This document shows, piece after piece, positions 16,938 to 25,889 of a DNA stretch of 47,475 bases (its first letter is position 1; the number at the start of each line of letters is the position of its first letter). Source of the DNA: an uncultured Clostridia bacterium (GTDB taxonomy: Bacteria; Bacillota; Clostridia; Christensenellales; Borkfalkiaceae); the NCBI GenBank assembly GCA_944330115.1, contig CALVIN010000010.1, positions 1 to 47,475 on the forward strand, in the 5' to 3' direction. The translations under genes were made by a program, and so were the position numbers. Below the pieces are notes generated by a model. That model did no database searches. It was not told where the DNA came from and saw only the letters and a program-made list of their open reading frames with translations.

Positions 16938-19900
16938 ATGAATATCAAAACAAGACTGTTTCGCGGGCTTACTTTGATCTTCGCCGTTCTTTTGGTCATC
17001 TCGATCACGGCGGCGATGATCATGGAAAAGTATCGTTCAGCCCTCGACGAAAACACCGGCTCTATCAGCCAGGAAACAGTTATCAGCGACGATGCTGAGG
17101 ATTGGACTTATTCTACCCAATACAACTCAACACAAGAAGCTGTAGAGGATATGAAAGAGTTCGCAATTCGCGAAGCTGCCGAGTCGTTTGTTCTGTTAAA
17201 GAACACCAATAACTCGCTTCCTCTCACGCAGTCAAGGCCCAAGGTAACGCTGTTCGGCATACGCAGCTACACGCCCTACTACGGCAGTACCACCGGCGGT
17301 TCGATACCCGATAAGGGCGTTATCGACCACGACCCCAACAAGAGCACTTTAGAGACCGACTTCAAGGAAGTGTTCGACGTCAACCCCACTATGCTCCAGG
17401 CATATGAGGATTACTGCTCCGATTTCACGTGGGGCAGCGCGGGCTTCGGCGCTCAGGCACCCGCATATCAGGGCCTCTACAGCACCTCCGACCCCACCGA
17501 GCCCACTCTCTCCGAACTGGGCGTTACCCGTGACGAACTCGACTACGCTAACTACAGCGACGCTGCTATAGTTATCATAGGCAGGGTAAGCGGCGAAGGC
17601 TCGTCGTTCTATCCCGGCACGGCAGGCCTCGGCGACGGCATCACCAGCAATACCGACAATATCCTCGGTATTTCCGCAGAGGAACAGGCAATAATCGAAG
17701 AGGCAAAGGCTTGCTCGGATAACGTCATCGTGCTCATCAACTCCACCAACCAGATGGATATCGAAAGCCTGAAGCAGGACGAAGAGATAGACTCCGTTAT
17801 GTGGATAGGCAACCCCGGCGTCTACGGCTTTGCAGCCGTTGCCGATGCTCTCCTGGGCGACGTAAATCCTTCCGGCCACCTCGGCGACATCTATGCGGTA
17901 AACAGCGCGCTCGCTCCCGCAATGATGAACTATGGCTTACAGTATGAATATGACCGTGACGGCAAACTGATCAATACATATCCCACCGGTACCGACTGGA
18001 CAAACGCTTCCAACTACAGCGGCCAGAACGTAAACTCCTACCTCGTTGAGGCAGAGGGCATCTATACCGGTTACCGCTACTATGAAACGAGGTATGCCGA
18101 TTCGCTCATGGCGGGCGACAGCCGCGCCGCCACCGCAGCCAAGGCAGGCACCTATGTAAATTACGACCTCGAAAATCTCACCTTCAAGCCCGCTACGACC
18201 GACGGCCAGTGGATATACAACCAGGAAGTTTCCTATCCCTTCGGCTACGGCCTCTCCTACACGACCTTCGAGCAGGAGCTTCAGAGCGTGAACGTATCCT
18301 CCGACCACACCACGGCAGTTGCCACCGTAAGGGTGACCAACACGGGCGACGTTGCAGGCAAGTCGGTAGTTCAGCTCTATGCGCAGGCTCCCTACACCGA
18401 GGGCGGCGTTGAAAAGTCGGCAGTTCAGCTCCTCGACTATGAAAAGACCGAAGAGCTCGCACCCGGCGCTTCCGAAACCGTAACTTTGAACATCGATATG
18501 TCGAACCTTGCAAGCTATGACTATGAAGACGCAGAGACCTTCATCATGGATGCAGGCACATATTACTTCGCAGTCGGCGAATCTTCGCACGACGCACTCA
18601 ACAACATACTCGCCGAGCAGGGCGTTACCGGCATGGTAAACACCGACGGCACCGCATACACCGCAAGCTCCGAGGGCAAGGTTGCAACCTGGACTCTCGC
18701 CGCGCTCGATACCGAAACCTTCTCTGTATCGCCCGATACCGGCGTTGAGATCACCAACCAGCTCACCGAGGGCGACTATGCAATGGACGCCAACGCATGG
18801 GGCGACGACATAACCGGCTTCGAAGAAGTTGAATATCTCACCCGTGCAGACTGGAACGGCACCTTCCCCAAGACGTACTCCGGCTGGGGCATTGAGGAAG
18901 GCACCCGTCTTGAAGAGATAATGCAGAACGACTTTATCGATCTCAAGCAGGACAACAGCCAGGAAAACATCGATTTACTCTTAAACGGCGATTCTTCCGT
19001 TGACCTTACCCTTGCAGATATGGCAGGCGCTGAATTTGATGATGAAAGATGGGACGAGCTTGTTTCCAAGATCCCTCTTGCCGAAATAATCAACTTCATG
19101 GCCAGCGCATTCCATAACCTTGAATATATTCCTTCGATAGGCTTCGGCGAATATCCCGATAGCGGCGCTGTTGCCGATATCGGCGGCTATGCTGCAGACG
19201 ACGGCCCCGGCGGTTCCGACTCTCACAACATGTCTGAAGCCAAGAAAGACGGCATTGCGTTTGAAGACGCTGCAGAATATGGCTGGGTAGGCACCCGTAT
19301 CGCTCCCGCTCCCGTAAACCTTGCGTACACATGGAATAAAGTTCTTGCATATGAAAACGGTCAGCTTGTTATAGGCGAGTCCACCCTTCTCTATCAGCTT
19401 CCCATAATGATAGGCCCCGGCATGAACATTCACCGCACGGCTTACAACGGACGTAACGTAGAGTACTACTCCGAAGACCCCATCCTCTCCGGCTTCACCG
19501 GCAGCGCCGTAGTTCAGGGCGCACAGAGCAAGGGCAGCCTTGTAAACATCAAGCACGTCGGCTTCAACACTCAGGAAGCCAACCGTTCGGGCGTTTGCGA
19601 ACTTCTCAACGAGCAGGCCGCACGCGAACTCGAGCTCCGCAACCTCTATCAGGCATTCACCGCCAAGGGCCGCTCCTCCAAGATGGACGACTCTATCGCA
19701 GCGGGCGAAACCGATAACATCTACGCAGCAGAGGGCGCACTCGGCACCATGACGGCGTACAACCGTATCGGTATGGTGGCATCGAGCGCAAACTATGCAG
19801 TACAGTACACCATCCTCCGCGATGAGTGGGGCTTCAACGGCTACTCTGTTACCGACTTCACCGGCCTCAACCCCGTCGCTGCTCCTAAGGAGTCAATAAT

Positions 19901-20207
19901 GGCAGGCACCACCGCATTCTGCGGCTTCGGCGCTAACGACCCTTATATCAACCTCAACAACCTCGAGGCCATCGCTGCCGACGCCACCCTTGCTGCATCA
20001 ATACAGGAAGGCATGCACTTTGCGGTATATGCGATCTCGCGCAGCTACGCTGTTGACCTCATGAACAACATCTATACAGTATCTCTCAACACCTGGTGGA
20101 GAAGCCTCTACACCGCACTCATCACCGTTACCGCGGTTCTTACTGCAGGTTCGGCAGCGGCATACGTAGTATTCACCGTAATGGGCAAAAAATCTAAGGA
20201 GGAATAA
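16938..20207 (+). CDS. Membrane-anchored glycoside hydrolase family 3 enzyme, permuted domain order
   Basis: A 1089-residue GH3 protein (beta-glucosidase, beta-xylosidase or related). An uncleaved-looking N-terminal membrane helix (about 11-29) is followed by the alpha/beta sandwich domain usually called GH3_C (about 60-345, with NTNNSLPL, GRVSGEGSSF containing candidate acid/base Glu220, and NPSGHLGDIYAV). Next is a fibronectin-III-like domain (about 430-545, YPFGYGLSYTTFE onward). Only then comes the catalytic TIM-barrel domain GH3_N (about 690-1040) with NIKHVGFNTQEANR (Lys872, His873) and GFNGYSVTDFTG, where Asp973 is the likely nucleophile. A second membrane helix lies at about 1058-1080. 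This order is reversed relative to most GH3 enzymes. AGGAGG precedes the ATG. Substrate cannot be told by eye. Confidence 0.93.
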   Translation: MNIKTRLFRGLTLIFAVLLVISITAAMIMEKYRSALDENTGSISQETVISDDAEDWTYSTQYNSTQEAVEDMKEFAIREAAESFVLLKNTNNSLPLTQSRPKVTLFGIRSYTPYYGSTTGGSIPDKGVIDHDPNKSTLETDFKEVFDVNPTMLQAYEDYCSDFTWGSAGFGAQAPAYQGLYSTSDPTEPTLSELGVTRDELDYANYSDAAIVIIGRVSGEGSSFYPGTAGLGDGITSNTDNILGISAEEQAIIEEAKACSDNVIVLINSTNQMDIESLKQDEEIDSVMWIGNPGVYGFAAVADALLGDVNPSGHLGDIYAVNSALAPAMMNYGLQYEYDRDGKLINTYPTGTDWTNASNYSGQNVNSYLVEAEGIYTGYRYYETRYADSLMAGDSRAATAAKAGTYVNYDLENLTFKPATTDGQWIYNQEVSYPFGYGLSYTTFEQELQSVNVSSDHTTAVATVRVTNTGDVAGKSVVQLYAQAPYTEGGVEKSAVQLLDYEKTEELAPGASETVTLNIDMSNLASYDYEDAETFIMDAGTYYFAVGESSHDALNNILAEQGVTGMVNTDGTAYTASSEGKVATWTLAALDTETFSVSPDTGVEITNQLTEGDYAMDANAWGDDITGFEEVEYLTRADWNGTFPKTYSGWGIEEGTRLEEIMQNDFIDLKQDNSQENIDLLLNGDSSVDLTLADMAGAEFDDERWDELVSKIPLAEIINFMASAFHNLEYIPSIGFGEYPDSGAVADIGGYAADDGPGGSDSHNMSEAKKDGIAFEDAAEYGWVGTRIAPAPVNLAYTWNKVLAYENGQLVIGESTLLYQLPIMIGPGMNIHRTAYNGRNVEYYSEDPILSGFTGSAVVQGAQSKGSLVNIKHVGFNTQEANRSGVCELLNEQAARELELRNLYQAFTAKGRSSKMDDSIAAGETDNIYAAEGALGTMTAYNRIGMVASSANYAVQYTILRDEWGFNGYSVTDFTGLNPVAAPKESIMAGTTAFCGFGANDPYINLNNLEAIAADATLAASIQEGMHFAVYAISRSYAVDLMNNIYTVSLNTWWRSLYTALITVTAVLTAGSAAAYVVFTVMGKKSKEE

Positions 20208-20210
20208 GCC

Positions 20211-20654
20211 ATGTTAGATTGGATAAAGAAACAGAGCGTAGCCTCGTGGCTGCTCGTGCTTGGCGCAATATTCGGCCTTGTTGCCGTGATAATCTACGGC
20301 GTTAACTCCACGACGGGCGTTATGTCGACCATTCAGCTCGACACACTTCCCATCATACTCTCGGTAATAGCCATCGTGCTCCTTGCAGGCATGTTTGCCG
20401 TAAACGGCAAGGTGCCCGAGTGGGTGATCTCCGTGCTGATGGTAGTGGTAGTCGTATTCTTCGCGGTAAGCATCGGCAACTTCGTAGATAACAGAACGGA
20501 CATCGCAGGCAACCAGTGGCTCATTCCCGGCCTCGACACTCCCGAGCAGGGCGCATGCCTCAACGGCGCTATAACCGGCATAGTATTCTATGTGCTCGCC
20601 ATCGCCTCGGTAGTCGTATCTGCCTTCATCGGCAAGTCCGGCAAAAAGGCGTAA
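20211..20654 (+). CDS. Small four-helix membrane protein paired with the GH3 enzyme
   Basis: A 147-residue integral membrane protein with four predicted helices (about 12-33, 45-64, 69-90 and 118-140) and a short loop (WLIPGLDTPEQGACL) between helices 3 and 4. It starts three bases after the GH3 stop, with GGAGG inside the end of the GH3 gene, so translation is probably coupled. The close pairing suggests it supports the membrane-anchored enzyme, for example by complex formation or product handling, but nothing in the sequence proves this. I do not recognise the family. No clear terminator follows; the spacer 20655-20926 holds the GH2 promoter. Confidence 0.82.
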   Translation: MLDWIKKQSVASWLLVLGAIFGLVAVIIYGVNSTTGVMSTIQLDTLPIILSVIAIVLLAGMFAVNGKVPEWVISVLMVVVVVFFAVSIGNFVDNRTDIAGNQWLIPGLDTPEQGACLNGAITGIVFYVLAIASVVVSAFIGKSGKKA

Positions 20655-20811
20655 GTTAAAAACTAAAAACACAGCCTATCTTCGGGCATACTTTGCAAAT
20701 GGCGCGGGGCGGAAACGTCCTGCGCTATTCGCGAAGTTTAAGGTATAAGGGCGCGCTGCGGCTCGCCGGGTGCAGTTCTTGCCTCGTTCAGCGCTATTCG
20801 CGCCGCTCATA

Positions 20812-20840
20812 TTGACAGCGCGTCGCATATAGTCTATAAT
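20812..20840 (+). promoter_or_regulatory. Consensus SigA promoter of the galactoside operon
   Basis: TTGACA (20812-20817) and TATAAT (20835-20840) with a 17-base spacer: both hexamers are perfect. No operator or cre-like palindrome is obvious nearby. GCGCTATTCGCG occurs twice just upstream (about 20722 and 20791) and could be a protein site. Confidence 0.85.
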
Positions 20841-20926
20841 ATAACAGTAAAAATATATCGCTTTATTTTTGTATATTTTTTATAAAAAAATTTTTGTCGC
20901 CATTTTGTCTGGTAAAGGGGTCTTAT

Positions 20927-23296
20927 ATGAAAAGAATGAGTTTCAACGAAGGCTGGTGCTACGGTCACTTAAACGAGGACTGGAGAAAGGAGGTAACTCT
21001 CCCGCACGACGCAATGATATACGAAAACCGCACGGCGGACAGCCCCGGCGGCAAAAATACCGGCTGGTACGAGGGATTTGACTATGTGTATGAAAAGTCG
21101 TTCGACGTTCCCGCCGAGTGGAAGAAGGGCGACGTCGTCCTCGAGTTCGAGGGCGTTTACCGCAACGCAAAGGTGTATTTGAACGGACAGCTTGCGGGCG
21201 GCTGCGCCTACGGCTATACCACCTTCTTTGTGGATGCCGGCAAATTTTTGAATTACGGCGGCAAAAACGAGATAAGGGTGGAGGCGTTCAACGCCGACCA
21301 GCCCAACAGCCGCTGGTATTCTGGCGCGGGCATATACCGCCCCGTGTGGCTGTATACCATGCCCAAGGCGCACATAGAGATGCGCGGCATAAAGATAAAG
21401 ACGCTCTCGTACGATCCTCCCCGCTTCACCGTTACGGTGAACACCAACGCGGCGGGCAAGGTGGTCGCCGAGATAGTCGACGGCGACAAGCTTGTGGCCT
21501 CGCAGAGCGCGGAGAGCGGCGGGCAGGCCGTGTTTGACTTCACCGTCCCCGGCGCAAAGCTGTGGAGCCCCGAAAACCCCGACTTATACACCTGCCGCGT
21601 CACCTTCGGTTCGGACGTGCGCGAGGAGGAGTTCGGCATACGCCTTCTGGAGTGCGACGCAAAGGGCGGCATGCGCATAAACGGCAACAGGGTGATACTG
21701 CGCGGCGCGTGCATACACCACGAAAACGGCATTTTGGGCGCGGTAAACCACCCCTTCGCCGATACGCGCAAGATAGAGCTCTTAAAGGAGTATGGCTACA
21801 ACGCCATACGTTCGGCGCACAACCCCACTTCGCTCGCCACATTGAAGGCGTGCGACAGATTGGGCGTGCTCGTGTTGGACGAGTACGTCGACATGTGGTA
21901 TATCCACAAAAACAAGTATGACTACGCCTCGCAGTTCTCAAACGAGTGGAAGAACGACCTTAAAGCCCTCGTGGAGAGGGACTACAACCACCCCAGCGTG
22001 GTCATGTATTCTACCGGCAACGAAGTCGCCGAAACGGGACAGAAGAAGGGCATCGAGTTTGCAAGGCAGATGACCGACTATATCCACACCATGGATGACC
22101 GCCCCGTGACGTGCGGCATAAATATATTCTTCAATCTATTATACTCGCTGGGCTTCGGCATATACAGCGACAAAAAGGCCGACAGCGCCGCCAAAGCTCC
22201 CGCCAAAAAGAAGTCGGTGGGCAGCGAATTCTTCAACGACCTTGCGGGCCTTTTGGGCGCCACCACAATGAAGATAGGCGCCACCATGCCCGGCTGCAAC
22301 GCAAAGACCAAGGACGCCTTCGCCGCGATGGACGTGGCGGGCTATAACTACGGCATAAAGCGCTATAAGGGCGACATGAAAAAGTATCCGAACAGGGTTA
22401 TAGTCGGCTCCGAGACCTTCTGCGCCGACGCGCGCGAATTCTGGCAGATAGCCAAGGCGCACCCCGCGCTCATAGGCGACTTTGTGTGGGCGGGCATCGA
22501 CTACCTCGGCGAGGTGGGTGTAGGATCGTGGGAGCACGCCGACTATGCCCCCGAATTCGGCGGCAACGTAGGCTGGGTTAGCGCGGGCAGCGGCAGGCTC
22601 GATCTCAACGGCCGTCCCCTTGCAGAGGCGCTCTACACCCGCGTGGCATTCGATCTCGATCCCATACGCGTGGGCGTCGTCCGTCCCGACAAGGCCTTTG
22701 AAAAGCACTCGCCCTCGGCTTGGAAGCTCTCTGGCGCGTGGGAGAGCTGGTCGTGGGACGGCTGCGACGGCAAAAAGACGATGGTGGAGGTATACACCAC
22801 CTGCCCCAAGGCCGTACTGTATATAAACGGCGAAAAGGTTGCACAGAAGAAGGTGGGCAAAAACGCCCGCGCATACTTCAAGGTAAAATACACCCCCGGC
22901 GAACTTGCGGCGGCGGGCATAGATAAGCAGGGCAACGAGGTATGCCGCACCGTGTTAAAGAGCGCGGGCGCAAGCACAAAACTTTCGGCCTGCCCCGAAA
23001 AGGACGTAATAGGTGCGGAAGATCTCTGCTATATCCGCCTCAAATACACCGATTCCAACGGCGTGTGGAAGCCTCTCATCCGCGGCGACATTTCGGTAAA
23101 CGTTGCGGGCGGCGAACTTCTCGCCCTCGGCAGCGCCTGCCCCTACAACGCCGAAGGCTATCACAACACAAGCACAGATACATACTTCGGCGAGGCGCTC
23201 GCCATCATCCGTCCAAACAAGGGAGCAGATAAGATAACCTTAAAGGCGGAGAGCAAGTTCGGCGCCGCCGAGGCCGAGGTAAAAGTGGAGGGCTGA
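20927..23296 (+). CDS. Glycoside hydrolase family 2 (beta-galactosidase-like)
   Basis: A 789-residue cytoplasmic GH2 enzyme with no signal peptide. The start is the ATG at 20927 (AAGGGG seven bases upstream); an upstream in-frame codon at 20894 precedes the SD. Domains in order: sugar-binding jelly roll (FNEGWCYG, TLPHDAMI, NTGWYEGFDYVYEKSF), Ig-like domain, TIM barrel, then C-terminal beta domains. The barrel shows RGACIHHENGILGA, IRSAHNPTS, the acid/base Glu366 in STGNEVAETG and the nucleophile Glu496 in IVGSETFC. Following galT, galK and galM genes make beta-galactosidase the most likely activity, although GH2 also includes other enzymes. An insert of about 45 residues (~400-450, Lys/Ala-rich) in the barrel is not typical. 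Confidence 0.92.
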   Translation: MKRMSFNEGWCYGHLNEDWRKEVTLPHDAMIYENRTADSPGGKNTGWYEGFDYVYEKSFDVPAEWKKGDVVLEFEGVYRNAKVYLNGQLAGGCAYGYTTFFVDAGKFLNYGGKNEIRVEAFNADQPNSRWYSGAGIYRPVWLYTMPKAHIEMRGIKIKTLSYDPPRFTVTVNTNAAGKVVAEIVDGDKLVASQSAESGGQAVFDFTVPGAKLWSPENPDLYTCRVTFGSDVREEEFGIRLLECDAKGGMRINGNRVILRGACIHHENGILGAVNHPFADTRKIELLKEYGYNAIRSAHNPTSLATLKACDRLGVLVLDEYVDMWYIHKNKYDYASQFSNEWKNDLKALVERDYNHPSVVMYSTGNEVAETGQKKGIEFARQMTDYIHTMDDRPVTCGINIFFNLLYSLGFGIYSDKKADSAAKAPAKKKSVGSEFFNDLAGLLGATTMKIGATMPGCNAKTKDAFAAMDVAGYNYGIKRYKGDMKKYPNRVIVGSETFCADAREFWQIAKAHPALIGDFVWAGIDYLGEVGVGSWEHADYAPEFGGNVGWVSAGSGRLDLNGRPLAEALYTRVAFDLDPIRVGVVRPDKAFEKHSPSAWKLSGAWESWSWDGCDGKKTMVEVYTTCPKAVLYINGEKVAQKKVGKNARAYFKVKYTPGELAAAGIDKQGNEVCRTVLKSAGASTKLSACPEKDVIGAEDLCYIRLKYTDSNGVWKPLIRGDISVNVAGGELLALGSACPYNAEGYHNTSTDTYFGEALAIIRPNKGADKITLKAESKFGAAEAEVKVEG

Positions 23297-23304
23297 ACGC
23301 TCAG

Positions 23305-24765
23305 ATGAACAAAGTAAGCATTGCAATAGATAAACTTGTGAACTATGCGCGCAAAAACCTGGAACTTGCCGAAGAGAACGAAATTTGCGCGCGCAACGCC
23401 GTGCTCGACGTGCTCGGCCAGCCCGAGTACGCCTTTACGGGCGCGGAGTGCGACGATGCCGCTCCCGACGGGCCGCTTGCGGAGTTGTTTGCCGCCTGCG
23501 AGGAGGCGGGCATATTCACCCCCGACGAGCGGGAGGAGTATGGCGACAAGGTGATGGGCGCGCTCACGCTGCCCCCCAAGGCCGTGCGCGAGAGATTTGC
23601 GGCAGAGCTTGAAGTGAGCTCCAAGGCCGCCACCGACTGGTTCTATACATACTGCGTAAAGAACGACTACGTCAAAAAGAGCAAGCTCGATAAAAACCCA
23701 CGCTTTGAAGAGGGCGGGCTTGTTGTCACCATAAACAAGGCAAAGCCGGAGTTCCGCGACCCCAAAAAGGCGGCGAGCGGCAACTCGGTGAAGGGCGGCT
23801 ATCCCAAGTGCGCCATCTGCCGCGAAAACGAGGGCTGCCCCGTGCGCAACAAGCGCACGCTGCGCACCGTCGACCTTACGCTTGACGGCGAAAAGTGGTT
23901 CTGGCAGTACTCGCCCTACGGCTATTTCCACCAGCACGGCATAGCGGTAAACTGCACGCACACGCCCATGCACGTAAATAAGAGCACCTTTATAAAGCTG
24001 ACTGACTTTGTCGATAAATTTCCCCACTACTTCATCGGCTGCAACGCGCCCCTTCCCAGGATAGGCGGCAGCGTGCTCGCGCACGACCACTTCCAGGGCG
24101 GCGGCGAAATACTGCCCATGCACCGCGCGGCGGCATATAAGACGCTCAAGCTCGACGGCTTCGACGGCATAGCCGAAGTGCTCGACTGGCCCGGCACGGT
24201 AATAAGGGTGGTCAGCAAAGACCGCGCCGCCCTCGCCGACGTGTGCGAGAGCATACGCGCAAAGTGGGTGGCATATAAGGACGAGGCGCTCGGCATAATA
24301 CCCGAGGACGAGCAGGGCGTGCACAACGCCGTGAGCCCCACCGTCGTAAAGACGGAGCGCGGCTACGAGATGGGCATAATTCTGCGCAGCAACATAACGA
24401 GCGAGCAATACCCCGACGGCGTGTTCCACGCCCACCCCGAATTCCACTCCATAAAGAAGGAGTCGATAGGCCTCATCGAGGCGCAGGGGCTGTTCATCCT
24501 CCCCGGAAGGCTGGAGGGCGAACTTTCGCAGGTTGCAAAAATAATAGAGGAGGGCAAGGAGCTCCCCGAGGAGTTTTCGCAGTTCTCGCTCGTGTATACC
24601 GAGGCAAAGGAGCTGTATGCAGGCTCTCCCGCAGAGGGCGCATGGGCGGCCATTCAGCGCGAGCTGGGCAGCATTTGCCACAGAATACTTCAAAATACCG
24701 CCGTGTTCAAAGACAAGGGCCTTACGATAAAATTTTTAGAGGAGCTCGGCTTTAAAACCGTATGA
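23305..24765 (+). CDS. galT: Galactose-1-phosphate uridylyltransferase, class II
   Basis: A 486-residue class II GalT (Firmicutes type, about 490 residues), distinct from the ~350-residue E. coli form. It exchanges UMP between UDP-glucose and galactose-1-phosphate in the Leloir pathway. CAICRENEGCP, the HGIAVNCTHTPMHVN region, PHYFIGCNAPLPRIGGSVLAHDHFQGG (conserved His residues near the active site) and the C-terminal GRLEGELSQV are typical. The gene starts nine bases after the GH2 stop and overlaps galK by ATGA, so it is inside the same operon. Confidence 0.95.
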   Translation: MNKVSIAIDKLVNYARKNLELAEENEICARNAVLDVLGQPEYAFTGAECDDAAPDGPLAELFAACEEAGIFTPDEREEYGDKVMGALTLPPKAVRERFAAELEVSSKAATDWFYTYCVKNDYVKKSKLDKNPRFEEGGLVVTINKAKPEFRDPKKAASGNSVKGGYPKCAICRENEGCPVRNKRTLRTVDLTLDGEKWFWQYSPYGYFHQHGIAVNCTHTPMHVNKSTFIKLTDFVDKFPHYFIGCNAPLPRIGGSVLAHDHFQGGGEILPMHRAAAYKTLKLDGFDGIAEVLDWPGTVIRVVSKDRAALADVCESIRAKWVAYKDEALGIIPEDEQGVHNAVSPTVVKTERGYEMGIILRSNITSEQYPDGVFHAHPEFHSIKKESIGLIEAQGLFILPGRLEGELSQVAKIIEEGKELPEEFSQFSLVYTEAKELYAGSPAEGAWAAIQRELGSICHRILQNTAVFKDKGLTIKFLEELGFKTV

Positions 24766-25889
24766 TCGATCCAAAGCAATATACATATAAAGTTTCGGCC
24801 GCGGGCCGCGTAAACATAATAGGCGAGCACATAGATTACTGCGGCGGCAAGGTAATGCCCGCCGCGCTCTCGCTCGCAAACACCGTATATATCCGCCCCA
24901 ACGGCACTGATAGGATAAATTTGAGCTGGACTACTTTGCCCGACAGCGTCACCTTTGAAATAGGCAAGCTGGGCGAATACAAGCATCTTGCTTACGGCAA
25001 GTACCAGGCGGGCAGCGCGTATCTGTGGCAGCGCGCGGGGCACAAGATAGTCGGCTGCGACATGGTGCAGGACTGCAAGGTGCCCTTCGGCAGCGGCCTC
25101 TCGTCGTCGGCGGCGATAGAGGTCTCCACGATAGCCGCCCTCGCCACCGTTGCGGGCGAAAGCTTCGACAAGGTGGAGGTGGCGCTCACCGCGCAGGCGG
25201 CAGAGAGGGAGTATGCCGGCGTAAACTGCGGCATAATGGACCAATACGCCTCTGCCTGCGGCAAAAAGGGCATGGCAATGCTGCTCGACTGCAAAACGCT
25301 GGAGTGCAGCTATCTGCCCCTCGAGCTCGGCGGCTATTCAATGGTGATAACCGACTGCAAAAAGCCGCACAACCTGGTAGAGAGCAGGTATAACGAGCGC
25401 AGGGCGGAGACCGAGGAGGCTCTCAAAATATTGCAGGGCGTTTTGCCGAACATAACCTGCCTTGCCGACGTCTCGCAGGAGCAGTTTACAACTTACCGCA
25501 ACCTGCTTCCCGAAGTCATACAGAGGCGCGCCCTGCACGTCGTAAACGAGTGTGCGCGCGTGCGTCAGGCCGAAGAGGCGCTGCGTGCGGGCGACATATT
25601 AAAGCTCGGAAAGATATTGAACGAGTCGCACGAGTCGCTCAAAACGCTTTACGAGACGACGGGCTTCGAGCCCGACGTGCTTGCGGAGGCCGCTCAGTCG
25701 CACCCCGCGTGCATAGGCTCCCGCCTTACGGGCGGCGGCTTCGGCGGCTGTACGATATCGCTCGTTGAGAGCGCGCGCGTGGATGAGTTCGAGAGCTACC
25801 TTTTGGAGCAGTACCACAAAAAGACCGGCTATACCGCCGTTTGCTACAAGACGGAGATAAGCGACGGCATAACTGTGGAGAAGTTATGA
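24762..25889 (+). CDS. galK: Galactokinase
   Basis: A 375-residue GHMP-family kinase that phosphorylates galactose at C1 using ATP. The galactokinase signature GRVNIIGEHIDYCGG is at about residues 15-29, the ATP-binding GSGLSSSAAIEV at about 110-121, MDQYASACG near the catalytic Asp, and GGGFGGCTISLV near the C-terminus. It overlaps galT and galM by four bases each, which implies coupled translation in the order GalT, GalK, GalM. Confidence 0.96.
   Translation: MIDPKQYTYKVSAAGRVNIIGEHIDYCGGKVMPAALSLANTVYIRPNGTDRINLSWTTLPDSVTFEIGKLGEYKHLAYGKYQAGSAYLWQRAGHKIVGCDMVQDCKVPFGSGLSSSAAIEVSTIAALATVAGESFDKVEVALTAQAAEREYAGVNCGIMDQYASACGKKGMAMLLDCKTLECSYLPLELGGYSMVITDCKKPHNLVESRYNERRAETEEALKILQGVLPNITCLADVSQEQFTTYRNLLPEVIQRRALHVVNECARVRQAEEALRAGDILKLGKILNESHESLKTLYETTGFEPDVLAEAAQSHPACIGSRLTGGGFGGCTISLVESARVDEFESYLLEQYHKKTGYTAVCYKTEISDGITVEKL

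Noticed and set aside
16721-17098. 125-residue ORF overlapping the GH3 start
   Set aside because: It covers the GH3 promoter and start in another frame and has no SD or domain.
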